Shown here: positions 6,400 to 14,745 of the stretch, in pieces
How positions within the stretch are numbered: position 1 is the first letter of the stretch
Layout of the letters: each line of letters starts with the position of its first letter
Origin: Stenotrophomonas maltophilia
GTDB lineage: Bacteria > Pseudomonadota > Gammaproteobacteria > Xanthomonadales > Xanthomonadaceae
Length of the DNA stretch: 42,235 nucleotides
Assembly (NCBI GenBank): GCA_002387845.1
Contig: DGLB01000045.1
Span: 21,705 to 63,939 of the forward strand
Direction: 5' to 3'
Notes under the pieces: model-generated
Told to the model about the DNA's origin: nothing
The model's database searches: none
What the model saw: only the letters and a program-made list of their open reading frames with translations
Translations under genes and position numbers: made by a program

Positions 6400-7242
6400 T
6401 CAGAGGGCGGCATCCTGCAACTGCAACGTGGCCATCACCCCCAGCCGCACCGGCTTGCCGTCCACATCATCCGTCGGCGGCAGCTTCACCGCCTCCAGGC
6501 TCACTCCACTGAAGTGCTTCACCTGGAACAGCACATCCAGCCCATGCGCGCGGGTGCTGCCGGCGGCGGACGGCGGTTCCACCCGTTCGCCGGGATTCCT
6601 GCGCGCGGGCTGGAACCCGGGCGCGCTGTTGACCAGCTCATCGGTGCTGGCCGCATACGCCCCGGCAATCAGCGAGGGCAGGCCATCGGCGGTGGCCCCG
6701 ATCCAGGTCATCAGGTCACTGGTCTGGTGGCGGCGGAGGGTCGCTTCGTCCGGCTCGGGCCACAGCCGGGCCACATAGACATTGATCAGGTCCTCGCCCT
6801 GCTTCACCCGCAGCATGCCGGCCGCGCTGTAGCGCCCGGGCGGGTGCAGCAGCGTCACCCCGTCCTCGACCACTTCAAGCCGGCTCAGCATGGCGCTGCC
6901 CTGGCGAAGGGGCTGGCTGGGCGGGTCGGCGGTGACGAAATCGCAGCTGTAGCGCAGGCGTACCGCCAGCCAGCAGGCACGGTTGTTGCGGCTCTTGTCC
7001 TGCGCCACCCGCTGCACGGCGATGACGTCCGGTTGTAACGACTCCAGCAGCTGCAGCACCTGCTCGCGGCGTTGCTGCCACTGGCTGTCGTCCTGTTCGG
7101 GCAGCTCCAGCGTGGCCACTTTCAACAGGCGCGGCGCAGCCTCGCCCTGGCGGGCGTGGGCCAGGGCGGTGGGTGTCACCAGCAGCAGCATCAGGAGCCA
7201 GCAGGGCCAGCGTCCCGGTCCAAGCGAGGGGAGGGGGGGCAT
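6400..7242 (-). CDS. Exported endonuclease/exonuclease/phosphatase-fold protein, catalytic motifs degenerate
   Basis: The 280-residue protein begins with a signal peptide (WLLMLLLVTPTALAHA). The rest has the layout of the EEP (DNase I-like) superfamily: an LLKVATLEL strand, DVIAVQRV, a GMLRVKQGEDLINVYVARL strand pair, SLIAGAY, and a closing VRLGVMATLQL. The residues that bind metal and do catalysis in this fold are replaced. LQE reads VQR, GDFN reads GAYA, and the C-terminal SDH pair is absent. It is probably a binding pseudoenzyme, or a very divergent member. The start at 7242 is the first ATG that gives a clean signal peptide, though no strong ribosome site precedes it. It is divergent from the POT transporter gene. 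Confidence 0.65.
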   Translation of the reverse strand: MPPLPSLGPGRWPCWLLMLLLVTPTALAHARQGEAAPRLLKVATLELPEQDDSQWQQRREQVLQLLESLQPDVIAVQRVAQDKSRNNRACWLAVRLRYSCDFVTADPPSQPLRQGSAMLSRLEVVEDGVTLLHPPGRYSAAGMLRVKQGEDLINVYVARLWPEPDEATLRRHQTSDLMTWIGATADGLPSLIAGAYAASTDELVNSAPGFQPARRNPGERVEPPSAAGSTRAHGLDVLFQVKHFSGVSLEAVKLPPTDDVDGKPVRLGVMATLQLQDAAL

Positions 7243-7393
7243 AACGATAAGTTTACGCTTCTGCCGTGGAGGTGCCGTGACCTCGGGCGGCCTGCCATGG
7301 AAACGGCCGCCTGTCACGTCCGGTCGCAACGTGCGCCACTGCGGCCCTTCCGGTACCCTTTCACTCTTTATACACGCAGGACAGCCCCATCGA

Positions 7394-8956
7394 ATGAGCA
7401 CGCATGCAGCCGCCAGCGCTGGCAAAGGAAAAATGCCAGGCCAGATTCCGTACATCATTGGCAACGAGGCCTGCGAGCGGTTCAGCTTCTATGGGATGCG
7501 CAACATCCTGGTGCAGTTCCTGATCACCTCGCTGCTGCTGCAGGAGATCACCGCCGAAGGACGGGCGGGCGAGGCCAAGGACATCATGCACAGCTTCATG
7601 ATCGGCGTGTACTTCTTCCCGCTGCTGGGCGGCTGGCTGGCGGACAAGTTCTTCGGCAAGTACCACACCATTCTGTGGTTCAGCCTGGTCTACTGTGCCG
7701 GCCATGCGTGTCTGGCGGTGTTCGAGAACAGCCGTGAGGGCTTCTTCCTGGGCCTGGGGCTGATCGCGCTGGGCGCGGGCGGGATCAAGCCGCTGGTGGC
7801 CTCGTTCATGGGCGACCAGTTCGACCAGAGCAACAAGCACCTGGCCAAGCTGGTGTTCGACGCCTTCTACTGGATCATCAATTTCGGCTCGCTGTTCGCT
7901 TCGCTGCTGATTCCGCTGGCGCTGAAGAACCTGGGCCCGCAGTGGGCGTTCGGCATTCCGGGCATTCTGATGTTCGTGGCCACCTTCGTGTTCTGGCTGG
8001 GCCGCAAGCGCTACGTGCTGGTGCCGCTGCCGCCGAAAGACCCGCATTCGTTCGGCAACGTGGTGCGCACCGCGCTGACCGCGCAGGTGCCGGGCAAGGG
8101 CCGCCCGGGCCTGACCCTGGCCGTGCTCGGGCTGGTGCTGGCCATCGCCTCGATGGGCCTGGTGGGTACCCTGGGCATTGTGATCTGCCTGTGCATCGCG
8201 CTGGTGCTGGTGCTGGCCGGCGTGGGCGGGGGTACCTGGATCCAGCTGGACCGTGCACGTGCGGTGCACCCGGCCGAGGCCGTGGAAGGCGTGCGCTCGG
8301 TGCTGCGCGTGCTGGTCATCTTCGCCCTGACCACGCCGTTCTTCTCGCTGTTCGACCAGAAGGCCTCCACCTGGGTGCTGCAGGGCCAGCAGATGAGCAT
8401 GCCGTCGTGGTTCACCGCCTCGCAGATGCAGGCGCTGAACCCGCTGCTGGTGATGATCCTGATTCCGTTCAACAACCTGGTGCTGTACCCGGCCCTGCGC
8501 CGCTTCGGTTTCGAGCCGACCGCGCTGCGCCGCATGACCGCCGGCATTGCCTTCAGCGGCCTGGCCTGGGTGGTGGTGGGTGGCATCCAGGTGATGATGG
8601 ATGGCGGCGACGCCATGTCGATCTTCTGGCAGGTGCTGCCGTACGCGCTGCTGACCTTCGGTGAGGTGCTGGTCTCGGCCACCGGGCTGGAGTTCGCCTA
8701 CAGCCAGGCCCCGCAGGCCATGAAGGGCGTGGTGATGAGCTTCTGGAACCTGACCACGACCATCGGCAACCTGTGGGTGCTGCTGTCCAACGCCGCCGTG
8801 CGCAATGAGACGGTGACCCACAAGATCGCCAGCACCGGCCTGAGCGAGGCCGCGTTCCTGATGTTCTTCTTTGCCGGCTTCGCCTTTGTCGCGGCGTTGG
8901 CCTTCGGTTGGTATGCCAAGCGCTATCGTATGGTCGACAACTACCGCGCTGCCTGA
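7394..8956 (+). CDS. POT-family proton-coupled oligopeptide transporter
   Basis: The 520-residue inner-membrane protein of the major facilitator superfamily is predicted to import di- and tripeptides with protons. The POT hallmark ExxERFxYYG appears as EACERFSFYG (residues 25-34). It is followed by the second signature region FMIGVYFFPLLGGWLADKFF and about 12-14 membrane spans. Length fits bacterial Dtp/DtpT proteins. The start at 7394 (MSTHAAAS) is chosen because the frame upstream reads through the divergent gene's 5' region. The rhomboid gene begins 8 bp after the stop, which suggests a shared mRNA. Confidence 0.92.
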   Translation: MSTHAAASAGKGKMPGQIPYIIGNEACERFSFYGMRNILVQFLITSLLLQEITAEGRAGEAKDIMHSFMIGVYFFPLLGGWLADKFFGKYHTILWFSLVYCAGHACLAVFENSREGFFLGLGLIALGAGGIKPLVASFMGDQFDQSNKHLAKLVFDAFYWIINFGSLFASLLIPLALKNLGPQWAFGIPGILMFVATFVFWLGRKRYVLVPLPPKDPHSFGNVVRTALTAQVPGKGRPGLTLAVLGLVLAIASMGLVGTLGIVICLCIALVLVLAGVGGGTWIQLDRARAVHPAEAVEGVRSVLRVLVIFALTTPFFSLFDQKASTWVLQGQQMSMPSWFTASQMQALNPLLVMILIPFNNLVLYPALRRFGFEPTALRRMTAGIAFSGLAWVVVGGIQVMMDGGDAMSIFWQVLPYALLTFGEVLVSATGLEFAYSQAPQAMKGVVMSFWNLTTTIGNLWVLLSNAAVRNETVTHKIASTGLSEAAFLMFFFAGFAFVAALAFGWYAKRYRMVDNYRAA

Positions 8957-8964
8957 GTACCCCG

Positions 8965-9591
8965 ATGACCCCCGTGAACCTGCTGCTGATCGCCATCACC
9001 GTCCTGGTGTCGTGGATGGCGTTCAAAAACCGTGCACTGGCCGACCGCCTGATCCTGTGGCCGCCGGCGGTGGACCGCAAGCGCCAGTACGACCGCCTGA
9101 TCACCTATGGCTTCATCCATGCGGATCTGGCGCACCTGGCGTTCAACATGATCACCCTGTTCTTCTTCGGCGGGCAGATCGAACGGGTGATGCTGGGCCT
9201 GACCGGCAGTTACCTGACCTACCCGGCGTTCTATCTGGGCGCGCTGCTGGTCTCGATCCTGCCCAGCTACCTGAAGAACCAGAAGAACCCGAACTACCTG
9301 AGCCTGGGTGCGTCGGGCGCGGTGTCGGCGGTGCTGTTCGCCTTCATCCTGCTCAGCCCGTGGAGCATCATCTTCGTGTTCTTCATTCCCGCCCCGGCGA
9401 TCATCTATGCCGCGTTCTACGTGGGCTACAGCATCTGGATGGACCGCCGCGGCGGTGACCGCATCAACCACAGCGCGCACCTGGCCGGTGCCGCCTTCGG
9501 CGTGCTGTTCATGCTGGCCATGCGCCCGGAGATCTTCCAGCACTTCCTGGTTGAGCTGAGCAACCCGCGCTTCAACCTGATGGGCGGTTGA
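8965..9591 (+). CDS. Rhomboid-family intramembrane serine protease
   Basis: The 208-residue polytopic protein has about six hydrophobic spans. The catalytic dyad is recognisable: nucleophile S117 in LGASGAVSA and H172 in NHSAHLAGAAFG. The oxyanion-side N61 lies in HLAFNM. It is predicted to cleave membrane proteins within the bilayer; its substrate is unknown. Start at 8965 (MTPVNLLLI) sits 8 bp after the POT transporter stop, so translation is probably coupled. A palindrome (9602-9624) follows the stop. Confidence 0.9.
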   Translation: MTPVNLLLIAITVLVSWMAFKNRALADRLILWPPAVDRKRQYDRLITYGFIHADLAHLAFNMITLFFFGGQIERVMLGLTGSYLTYPAFYLGALLVSILPSYLKNQKNPNYLSLGASGAVSAVLFAFILLSPWSIIFVFFIPAPAIIYAAFYVGYSIWMDRRGGDRINHSAHLAGAAFGVLFMLAMRPEIFQHFLVELSNPRFNLMGG

Positions 9592-9601
9592 GGGTTGCGC
9601 A

Positions 9602-9624
9602 GGTCACGCCCGCCGGGCGTGACC
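9602..9624. terminator. Hairpin between convergent genes
   Basis: Eleven-bp stem GGTCACGCCCG / CGGGCGTGACC around a single-base loop, with no clear T-run on either strand. It lies between the rhomboid stop and the small minus-strand gene stop, so it may end transcription from both sides. Confidence 0.5.
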
Positions 9625-9638
9625 TGCCGGTGTCTGGC

Positions 9639-9815
9639 TCAGGCCGCGATGCGGCCGTCGACCCCGTAGGCGCTGAGCAGGCGAGCGTAGACCTCGTGGT
9701 CGATCAGGTCGAACTCCGAACCCTGGGTCTGGCCGTTGAGGGCCAGCTGGAACAGGCCTTCCAGCAGCGAGCTGTCGGCGTCGACGGGCAGCGGATTGGC
9801 AGGGGTGTGGTCCAT
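9639..9815 (-). CDS. Small acidic protein, 58 residues, unknown function
   Basis: A short ORF begins MDHTPANPLP and ends GVDGRIAA. It has a strong ribosome site, AAGGAG 7 bases before the ATG. The protein is acidic, has no signal peptide or membrane span, and contains an amphipathic middle (SLLEGLFQLALNGQ) and a second helix (HEVYARLLSAYGV). Codon usage is GC-rich at third positions like its neighbours. It stands alone between convergent and divergent genes. I do not recognise the family. Confidence 0.7.
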   Translation of the reverse strand: MDHTPANPLPVDADSSLLEGLFQLALNGQTQGSEFDLIDHEVYARLLSAYGVDGRIAA

Positions 9816-10072
9816 GTACGGCTCCTTATGACACGGAGAGGGCAGGCGGATATCGCAAGGCTCGTGCCAGCTTTTGCGGCCTGTCAGTTCCCTGTATCGG
9901 CTTGAGCCGGCCAGACTTTAGGGGATCGGCGACCTGCCCCCGGCCGTGCATGGCGTGGCTCCCGTGCCGGGATGTGACACATAACGTCCACAACTGCCCC
10001 GATTCAGACTTCACATGGCCGTGGCGGGCGGCTGCGCACTATCGCGGGCAGTCGCCGCAGGAGACCGCGCCC

Positions 10073-10378
10073 ATGGCTTCCGTCACCCCGCCCGGATTGG
10101 CTTACGAGGTCGAACACGACCGCTTGAACCGTCGTTTCAAGGCCCGGGTCAGCGGGCATGAAGCCTGGCTGGATTACCGGATCAGGGGCAAACGGATGAC
10201 CATCACCCATACCGTGGTGTCCGAAGAGATCCAGGGGCGCGGTATCGCCGGGGAACTCACCAAGGTGGCGCTGCGTTTTGCGCGGGAACAGGGCTTCAAG
10301 GTCATTCCCGCCTGCGCCTATGCCGAGGACTTTCTGGACCGGAATCACGCCGAATATCAGGATCTGCTGCTCGGCTGA
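10073..10378 (+). CDS. Small GNAT-fold N-acetyltransferase (YjdJ/NATD1 type)
   Basis: The 101-residue single-domain protein has the acetyl-CoA pyrophosphate loop QGRGIAGEL (residues about 53-61), preceded by the beta strand THTVVSEE and followed by the helix LTKVALRFAREQGF. This is the minimal GNAT layout of the YjdJ/NATD1 group, whose substrates are largely unknown. AGGAG lies 9-10 bases before the ATG at 10073; the frame is open further upstream but has no signal to start there. It is followed by the DUF3298-type lipoprotein gene about 60 bp on. Confidence 0.87.
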   Translation: MASVTPPGLAYEVEHDRLNRRFKARVSGHEAWLDYRIRGKRMTITHTVVSEEIQGRGIAGELTKVALRFAREQGFKVIPACAYAEDFLDRNHAEYQDLLLG

Positions 10379-10442
10379 ATGAGGATGAGTTGTGCTTCAC
10401 GGAAGAAGGATCATCATGCGTGGATTCAACAAGGGGATTGCA

Positions 10443-11306
10443 ATGAAGATCGCAGGAAACCGCCGGGCTTTGGGTTACGGCGGCTGGGTGCTGGCACTGG
10501 GTGTGGTCCTGCTGGCAGGCTGCAAACGCGACGCGGAAACGCCGGCTGACGCGCCAGCGCAGGACCCGGCAGCCGCGCTGCCGGAGAACGTCGACGCGCC
10601 GGTGGCGCCTGACGCCCCCGTCGAACTGCGCGACGTCAGCGAGAACAGCCCGAAGGCGGTGGTCGGCATCAGCTACCCGCAGGACGTGAGCCAGTATCCG
10701 GGCCTGGCCAAGGCGCTGTCGGATTACGCGACCGCTGCGCGCGGTGAGCTGCAGCAGGCGATCGACGGGCTCGGAAACGACACCCCGACCATGCCCTACG
10801 AGCTGTCGCTGAGTTTCGAAAAACTGCTGGAAACGCCCCAGTTGGTGGTGATCAGCGCCGACGGCAGCCGCTACACCGGGGGTGCCCACGGTGAGCCGCT
10901 GGTCGCCCGTTTTGTGTGGCTGCCGGAACAGCAGAAGATGCTGACCGCCGACACCCTGATTCCCGACACCAAGGGCTGGGCTGCGGTCAGCGACTACGTG
11001 TCCGACCAGCTGCGTGAGCGCGTGGCCACCCGCCTGAGCGCCGAGGACATGGAGCCCGGGCAGCTGCAGGAATCGCTGCGCAGCGCCAGCCGCATGATTG
11101 CCGACGGCACCGGGGCCAGCGCCGACAACTTCAGCCAGTTCCAGCCGGTGACCGACCCGCAGGGTCACATCACCGCGCTGCGTTTCGTGTTCCCGCCGTA
11201 CCAGGTAGGGCCGTATTCGGACGGCACCCAGACCGTGGACGTGCCGGCCAGCCTGCTGGCCCCGCACGTGGCACCGGCTTACGCCGGCCTGTTCGCAAAA
11301 GGCTGA
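10443..11306 (+). CDS. Lipoprotein with DUF3298/DUF4163-type domains
   Basis: The protein is about 287 residues. A lipoprotein signal (WVLALGVVLLAGC) is followed by an Ala/Pro-rich linker and a globular part with ISYPQ, LVVISADGSRYTGGAHGEP and RFVFPPYQVGPYSDG. These fit the paired DUF4163/DUF3298 arrangement seen in RsiV-like and other envelope proteins, but no enzyme function is known. Two starts are possible: ATG 10443 (AGGGG upstream, normal signal length) and ATG 10416 (AAGGA upstream, nine residues longer). I prefer 10443. cfa starts 13 bp after the stop, so the two are probably co-transcribed. Confidence 0.82.
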   Translation: MKIAGNRRALGYGGWVLALGVVLLAGCKRDAETPADAPAQDPAAALPENVDAPVAPDAPVELRDVSENSPKAVVGISYPQDVSQYPGLAKALSDYATAARGELQQAIDGLGNDTPTMPYELSLSFEKLLETPQLVVISADGSRYTGGAHGEPLVARFVWLPEQQKMLTADTLIPDTKGWAAVSDYVSDQLRERVATRLSAEDMEPGQLQESLRSASRMIADGTGASADNFSQFQPVTDPQGHITALRFVFPPYQVGPYSDGTQTVDVPASLLAPHVAPAYAGLFAKG

Positions 11307-11319
11307 GGCGGAGGCGGGC

Positions 11320-12438
11320 GTGGACGTCGGGCTGCAGCGTCGGGTTGCCGAACTGCTGCTCGAAGCCGATGTGATCGTGGGCGGCAGCCGCCCACATGAC
11401 CTGCAGGTCCACGACGAACACTTCTATTCGCGGGTGATCGCCCAGGGCTCGCTGGGCCTGGGCGAAAGCTACATGGACGGGCAGTGGGATGCCGCCTCGC
11501 TCGACGGCTTTCTGCTGCACCTGATGCAGGCGCATCTGGACGAACGCGTGCACGGCTGGCGCGAGCTGGCCGATGCGGTGAAGGCGCGGCTGTTCAATCT
11601 GCAGGCCGGCAGCGGCGGGCTCGAAGTCGGCAAGCGCCACTACGATCTCGGCAACGACCTGTACCAGGCCATGCTTGGCCGACGGCTGGTGTACAGCTGC
11701 GGCTACTGGGCCGACGCGGTGGACCTGGACAGTGCGCAGGAAGCCAAGCTCGACCTGATCTGCCGCAAGCTGCGGCTGCGCCCGGGCCAGCGCGTGCTGG
11801 ACATCGGCTGTGGCTGGGGGGAAGCGCTGGAGTATGCCGCCACGCGCTACGGCGTGTCTGGCGTGGGCATCACCATCTCGCAGGAGCAGGCCGAGTTCGC
11901 ACGGCATCGCTGCGCCGGGCTGCCAGTGGAGATCCGCCTGCAGGACTACCGCGAGCTGGATGAACACTTTGACGCCATTTTGTCAGTGGGCATGTTCGAG
12001 CACGTGGGCGACAAGAACTACCGGACGTACTTCGAGATGGTCCGGCGCTGCCTGCAGCCGGACGGCGTGTTCCTGCTGCACACGATTGGCAGCAATGTAT
12101 CGCGCCACCGCACCGACCCATGGATCGCGCGCTACATCTTCCCCAACTCCATGTTGCCTTCGGCCGCGCAGATCACCGAAGCATATGAGGGCCTGTTCGT
12201 GCTGGAAGACTGGCACAGCTTCGGTGCGGACTACGACCGGACCCTGCAGGCCTGGCGGGCCAATGTGGAATCCGCGTGGCCACGCCTGGACCCACAGCGC
12301 TACGACGAACGCTTCAAGCGCATGTGGCGCTTCTACCTGGCCGGCTCCATGGCCAGCTTCCGCTGCCGCCACGCGCAGCTGTGGCAGCTCGTTCTCTCGC
12401 CAAACGGCATCCCCGGCGGCTACGTAGCCCCCCGGTAA
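11320..12438 (+). CDS. cfa: Cyclopropane-fatty-acyl-phospholipid synthase
   Basis: The 372-residue enzyme transfers a methylene from S-adenosylmethionine to double bonds of membrane phospholipid acyl chains, usually in stationary phase or acid stress. Motifs include HYDLGNDLY (107-115), YSCGYW (125-130), the SAM-binding VLDIGCGWG (149-157), SVGMFEHVG, and the C-terminal region FRCRHAQLWQ. Length matches E. coli Cfa (382). The GTG start at 11320 has GGAGG 5-6 bases upstream. It is the second gene after the DUF3298 lipoprotein. A SMAG-like element follows at 12457. Confidence 0.95.
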   Translation: MDVGLQRRVAELLLEADVIVGGSRPHDLQVHDEHFYSRVIAQGSLGLGESYMDGQWDAASLDGFLLHLMQAHLDERVHGWRELADAVKARLFNLQAGSGGLEVGKRHYDLGNDLYQAMLGRRLVYSCGYWADAVDLDSAQEAKLDLICRKLRLRPGQRVLDIGCGWGEALEYAATRYGVSGVGITISQEQAEFARHRCAGLPVEIRLQDYRELDEHFDAILSVGMFEHVGDKNYRTYFEMVRRCLQPDGVFLLHTIGSNVSRHRTDPWIARYIFPNSMLPSAAQITEAYEGLFVLEDWHSFGADYDRTLQAWRANVESAWPRLDPQRYDERFKRMWRFYLAGSMASFRCRHAQLWQLVLSPNGIPGGYVAPR

Positions 12439-12769
12439 ACCGGAATCTGTGCACTGGTAGAGTCGATCGCCAGACGACTGCCGATAACGGTGATCACCGC
12501 TTTAACGCATGGCCCCAAACCAAAACAACGCCCCCGACGCCGCGGTCCAACAACGGTGCCCCTTACGACATCCCAGCACCTGGCCGCACAACGCGCAAAC
12601 CACCCACACCCCAACCCCCGCCTGACCCCCACATCAGAACTGTTTCAACTTCACCCGAATACCCACAAATCGCATTGCTCCCCCGCAACCCACCCGCTAT
12701 TTTCCCGCCCTCGCAACAGGCAGGCGTCGCAGACGGAATGCGACAACGGCCCACCTAAGGAGGGTAGGG
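12439..12769. other. 331-bp gene-free stretch, strongly C/A-biased
   Basis: No credible gene is seen. A degenerate SMAG-like palindrome lies near the left end. The rest (about 12510-12730) is rich in C and A and poor in G on the plus strand. Translations of it are low-complexity Pro/His/Thr strings. It ends in a strong ribosome site (AAGGAGG) for the MASE1-like gene, so it probably holds that gene's promoter and leader. Confidence 0.7.
12457..12480. repeat. SMAG-like element, variant stem
   Basis: A GTAG head is followed by AGTCG, a nine-base loop and CGACT-G. The stem differs in sequence from the other copies but keeps the layout. It lies 18 bp after the cfa stop. Confidence 0.5.
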
Positions 12770-14302
12770 ATGTCGGACAGCAAGCTGGTACGGGGATTTC
12801 AAGCGCGGTTGCTGGAGCTGCCGGAGGGGTTACTGGTTGCTGTGCTGTACGCGGCAGCATGTTGGGCTTCGCGGCAGGTGTCGCTGGATCAGTTCTTCCT
12901 GCCATCGGGCATCCGGGTGGCGCTGCTCCTTGCGCTTCCATTTCGCCTTTGGCCTTATCTGCTCCTTGGAGAATATGCCTACTTCTCCCACATGCGCATT
13001 CCCATGATCGAGGAGCACGGGCTGGCGTGGGTGATCCTATCCTCGGCCTATCAGTTTCCCGCGATCGCGCTTGTCGTCTACCTTCACCGCCATTCAATCG
13101 CCAGTCAAACGGACAGCTGGCTGCTCACACTCGCCGGCTGTGCGGCCACGCTGATCGGTTTCGCCAATCTCGGCCTGATGCACGTCTTCTGGGACTCGCC
13201 ACCGGAAGGTGGATTCCTGCCCATTGCTCTGCGCTATGTGCTCGGCCACTACATGGCAATACTGACGGTAGCGCCATTGGCGCTGTTGTTGATGAGGCGG
13301 CAACAAGTCGATTGGTCTATGTGGAATCAGCGAGCAACTCTTTACGCTTTGGCTTCGCTGACGGTCTGTGGTTGCATTTCGGTCGTCGTTCCAGACGAAG
13401 CCGCTGGCGAGAAGGCCACTATTCAACTTCTCATGGCGGCTCCAGTGATTGCACTCACCTGTCTTCAAGGTTGGTGGGGAGCCGCCATAGGAATGCCTTT
13501 GATGAGTATCTTCATTCGACTTGGCACGCCTGTAACTGGACTGCCAGGCTCGTTTGACCTTGACTCTTTTCAGATTCAATTGATCACCGCACTTGCCGGT
13601 ACTGCGCTGTTGGCGCTCGGGTCGAAAATCACCGACTTCTATCGTCAAAACATCATCCACGTAAAGGCTGGTCGTCAGGCGATCTCAAATTCCCGGGTCT
13701 CTCACTTTACGGGCGAGCGCGAACTGCGAAATCGTGCCCAAAGTCTGCGAAGAATTGGTGACGGGCTGGATGCTGCCCTCAGCGATGTCGTGGACTGGCT
13801 CAGGATTCACGGACATCACGACATGGCCTCGTGTCTCTTGGACGTGGCAACCGTTCACTCCCGAAAGTTTCGAGAGCAGGCGAGCATGGTATATCCCGCG
13901 ACGATAGAGCATGTTGGCCTGTATCTCGCCCTCCAGACGGGTGGCATAGGTGATGCATGGGACCAGGAGCACCTTCTGGCCGAACCCTACCTCGTTGGTG
14001 ACCCTTGCTGCCTAAGTCTGGATCTACAGTTGACAGCCTATCGTGCCTTGTCCGAAGCGGTGTCGCTGCTTCTCGAGAATGAGCGCGGTCGGTTGAAAAT
14101 CCGCGCTAGATGCGGACGATCTCAGTCGATGCGCGGAATCGTGGTAACGATTGGCATGGTTGATCCTCGGCACCACATCTCCCGGAGTACGGCCACCATG
14201 GCCATTGGACGCCTCAGTGGCCGCACTCAGGCGTACAGTGGAGCCGTACACTGTCGCCGAAATCGAATTCGGTTGTTCTTCGCGGAGACGATAGGACGCT
14301 AG
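12770..14302 (+). CDS. MASE1-like multi-pass membrane sensor with unrecognised C-terminal domain
   Basis: The 510-residue protein has about eight hydrophobic spans in residues 15-290, in a MASE1-like arrangement (SLDQFFLPSGIRVALLLALPFRLWP near the N-terminus). MASE1 modules usually sit in front of histidine kinase, GGDEF or EAL domains. Here the remaining 220 residues have no clear H-box, GGDEF or EAL. AYRALSEAVSLLLENERGRLKI faintly resembles the N-box region of NarX/LytS-type ATPase domains, but no DxGxG motif follows. It could be a degenerate kinase or a new output domain. The ATG has a strong AAGGAGG site. Base composition is visibly less GC-rich than the flanking genes, hinting at transfer. 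It overlaps the convergent gene by 4 nt. Confidence 0.72.
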   Translation: MSDSKLVRGFQARLLELPEGLLVAVLYAAACWASRQVSLDQFFLPSGIRVALLLALPFRLWPYLLLGEYAYFSHMRIPMIEEHGLAWVILSSAYQFPAIALVVYLHRHSIASQTDSWLLTLAGCAATLIGFANLGLMHVFWDSPPEGGFLPIALRYVLGHYMAILTVAPLALLLMRRQQVDWSMWNQRATLYALASLTVCGCISVVVPDEAAGEKATIQLLMAAPVIALTCLQGWWGAAIGMPLMSIFIRLGTPVTGLPGSFDLDSFQIQLITALAGTALLALGSKITDFYRQNIIHVKAGRQAISNSRVSHFTGERELRNRAQSLRRIGDGLDAALSDVVDWLRIHGHHDMASCLLDVATVHSRKFREQASMVYPATIEHVGLYLALQTGGIGDAWDQEHLLAEPYLVGDPCCLSLDLQLTAYRALSEAVSLLLENERGRLKIRARCGRSQSMRGIVVTIGMVDPRHHISRSTATMAIGRLSGRTQAYSGAVHCRRNRIRLFFAETIGR

Positions 14303-14745
14303 GATCCAGGTGGAATTTCTTCCACGTGCCATGAGAATGAGTCGGCTGCTTCGCTTACGAGCAGCCGGAATTCAGGATGTTGAAATACGACGTTGCCCTT
14401 CACGGATTTCGCTGGTGTAAGAAGTTCGTCCGGTAGCGAAATCTGCGTCTCAGTTGGTCCGGCCGGCAGCAGCCAGTAGTGATTGCCTACTTTGCCCAGA
14501 ATGAATTCAATGGTCCCTGTTGGGTTGCTGATCTGGAAGTAATTGACGGCATCGCGCTCAAACTCGTGAACGCTCCAGCGTGGATCTTGGCTCAGGTCAT
14601 CAGCGCGCGGTTGACCCTGCCCGATACCGCTGCCGGCAGGCTTGTTGATCTGTCCCTCTCCTGGGCAGCAAAGCGCCAAGGCAGACATCGGCGAGACCAT
14701 CATTGCTACGAGCGAGAATGCTCTTCCCACGGGGGCTTTCCACAC
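14299..14745 (-). CDS. Predicted exported protein, unknown function
   Basis: The 148-residue product has an N-terminal hydrophobic segment (residues 9-26) suggesting a signal peptide, then LCCPGEGQ, which is not a standard lipobox. The mature part looks globular (WSVHEFERDAVNYFQISNPT, VVFQHPEFRLLV) but matches nothing I know. The GTG start at 14745 has GGAG about 7 bases upstream. It converges on the MASE1-like gene, their stops overlapping by a few bases. Like that gene it is less GC-rich than its surroundings, so the pair may have arrived together. Confidence 0.62.
   Translation of the reverse strand: MWKAPVGRAFSLVAMMVSPMSALALCCPGEGQINKPAGSGIGQGQPRADDLSQDPRWSVHEFERDAVNYFQISNPTGTIEFILGKVGNHYWLLPAGPTETQISLPDELLTPAKSVKGNVVFQHPEFRLLVSEAADSFSWHVEEIPPGS

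Noticed and set aside
6386..6402. Short TGACCC/GGGTCA hairpin after the sodA terminator
   Set aside because: Stem is only about six bp, no T-run, and a stronger terminator is already present 10 bp upstream.
9588..9905. 105-codon plus-strand frame after the rhomboid gene
   Set aside because: It is antisense to the 58-residue ORF with a good ribosome site, and itself has no start signal or recognisable domain.
12490..13557. Plus-strand frame across the C/A-rich stretch into the MASE1-like gene
   Set aside because: Pro/His/Thr-rich low-complexity translation, no ribosome site, and it overlaps a better-supported gene in another frame.
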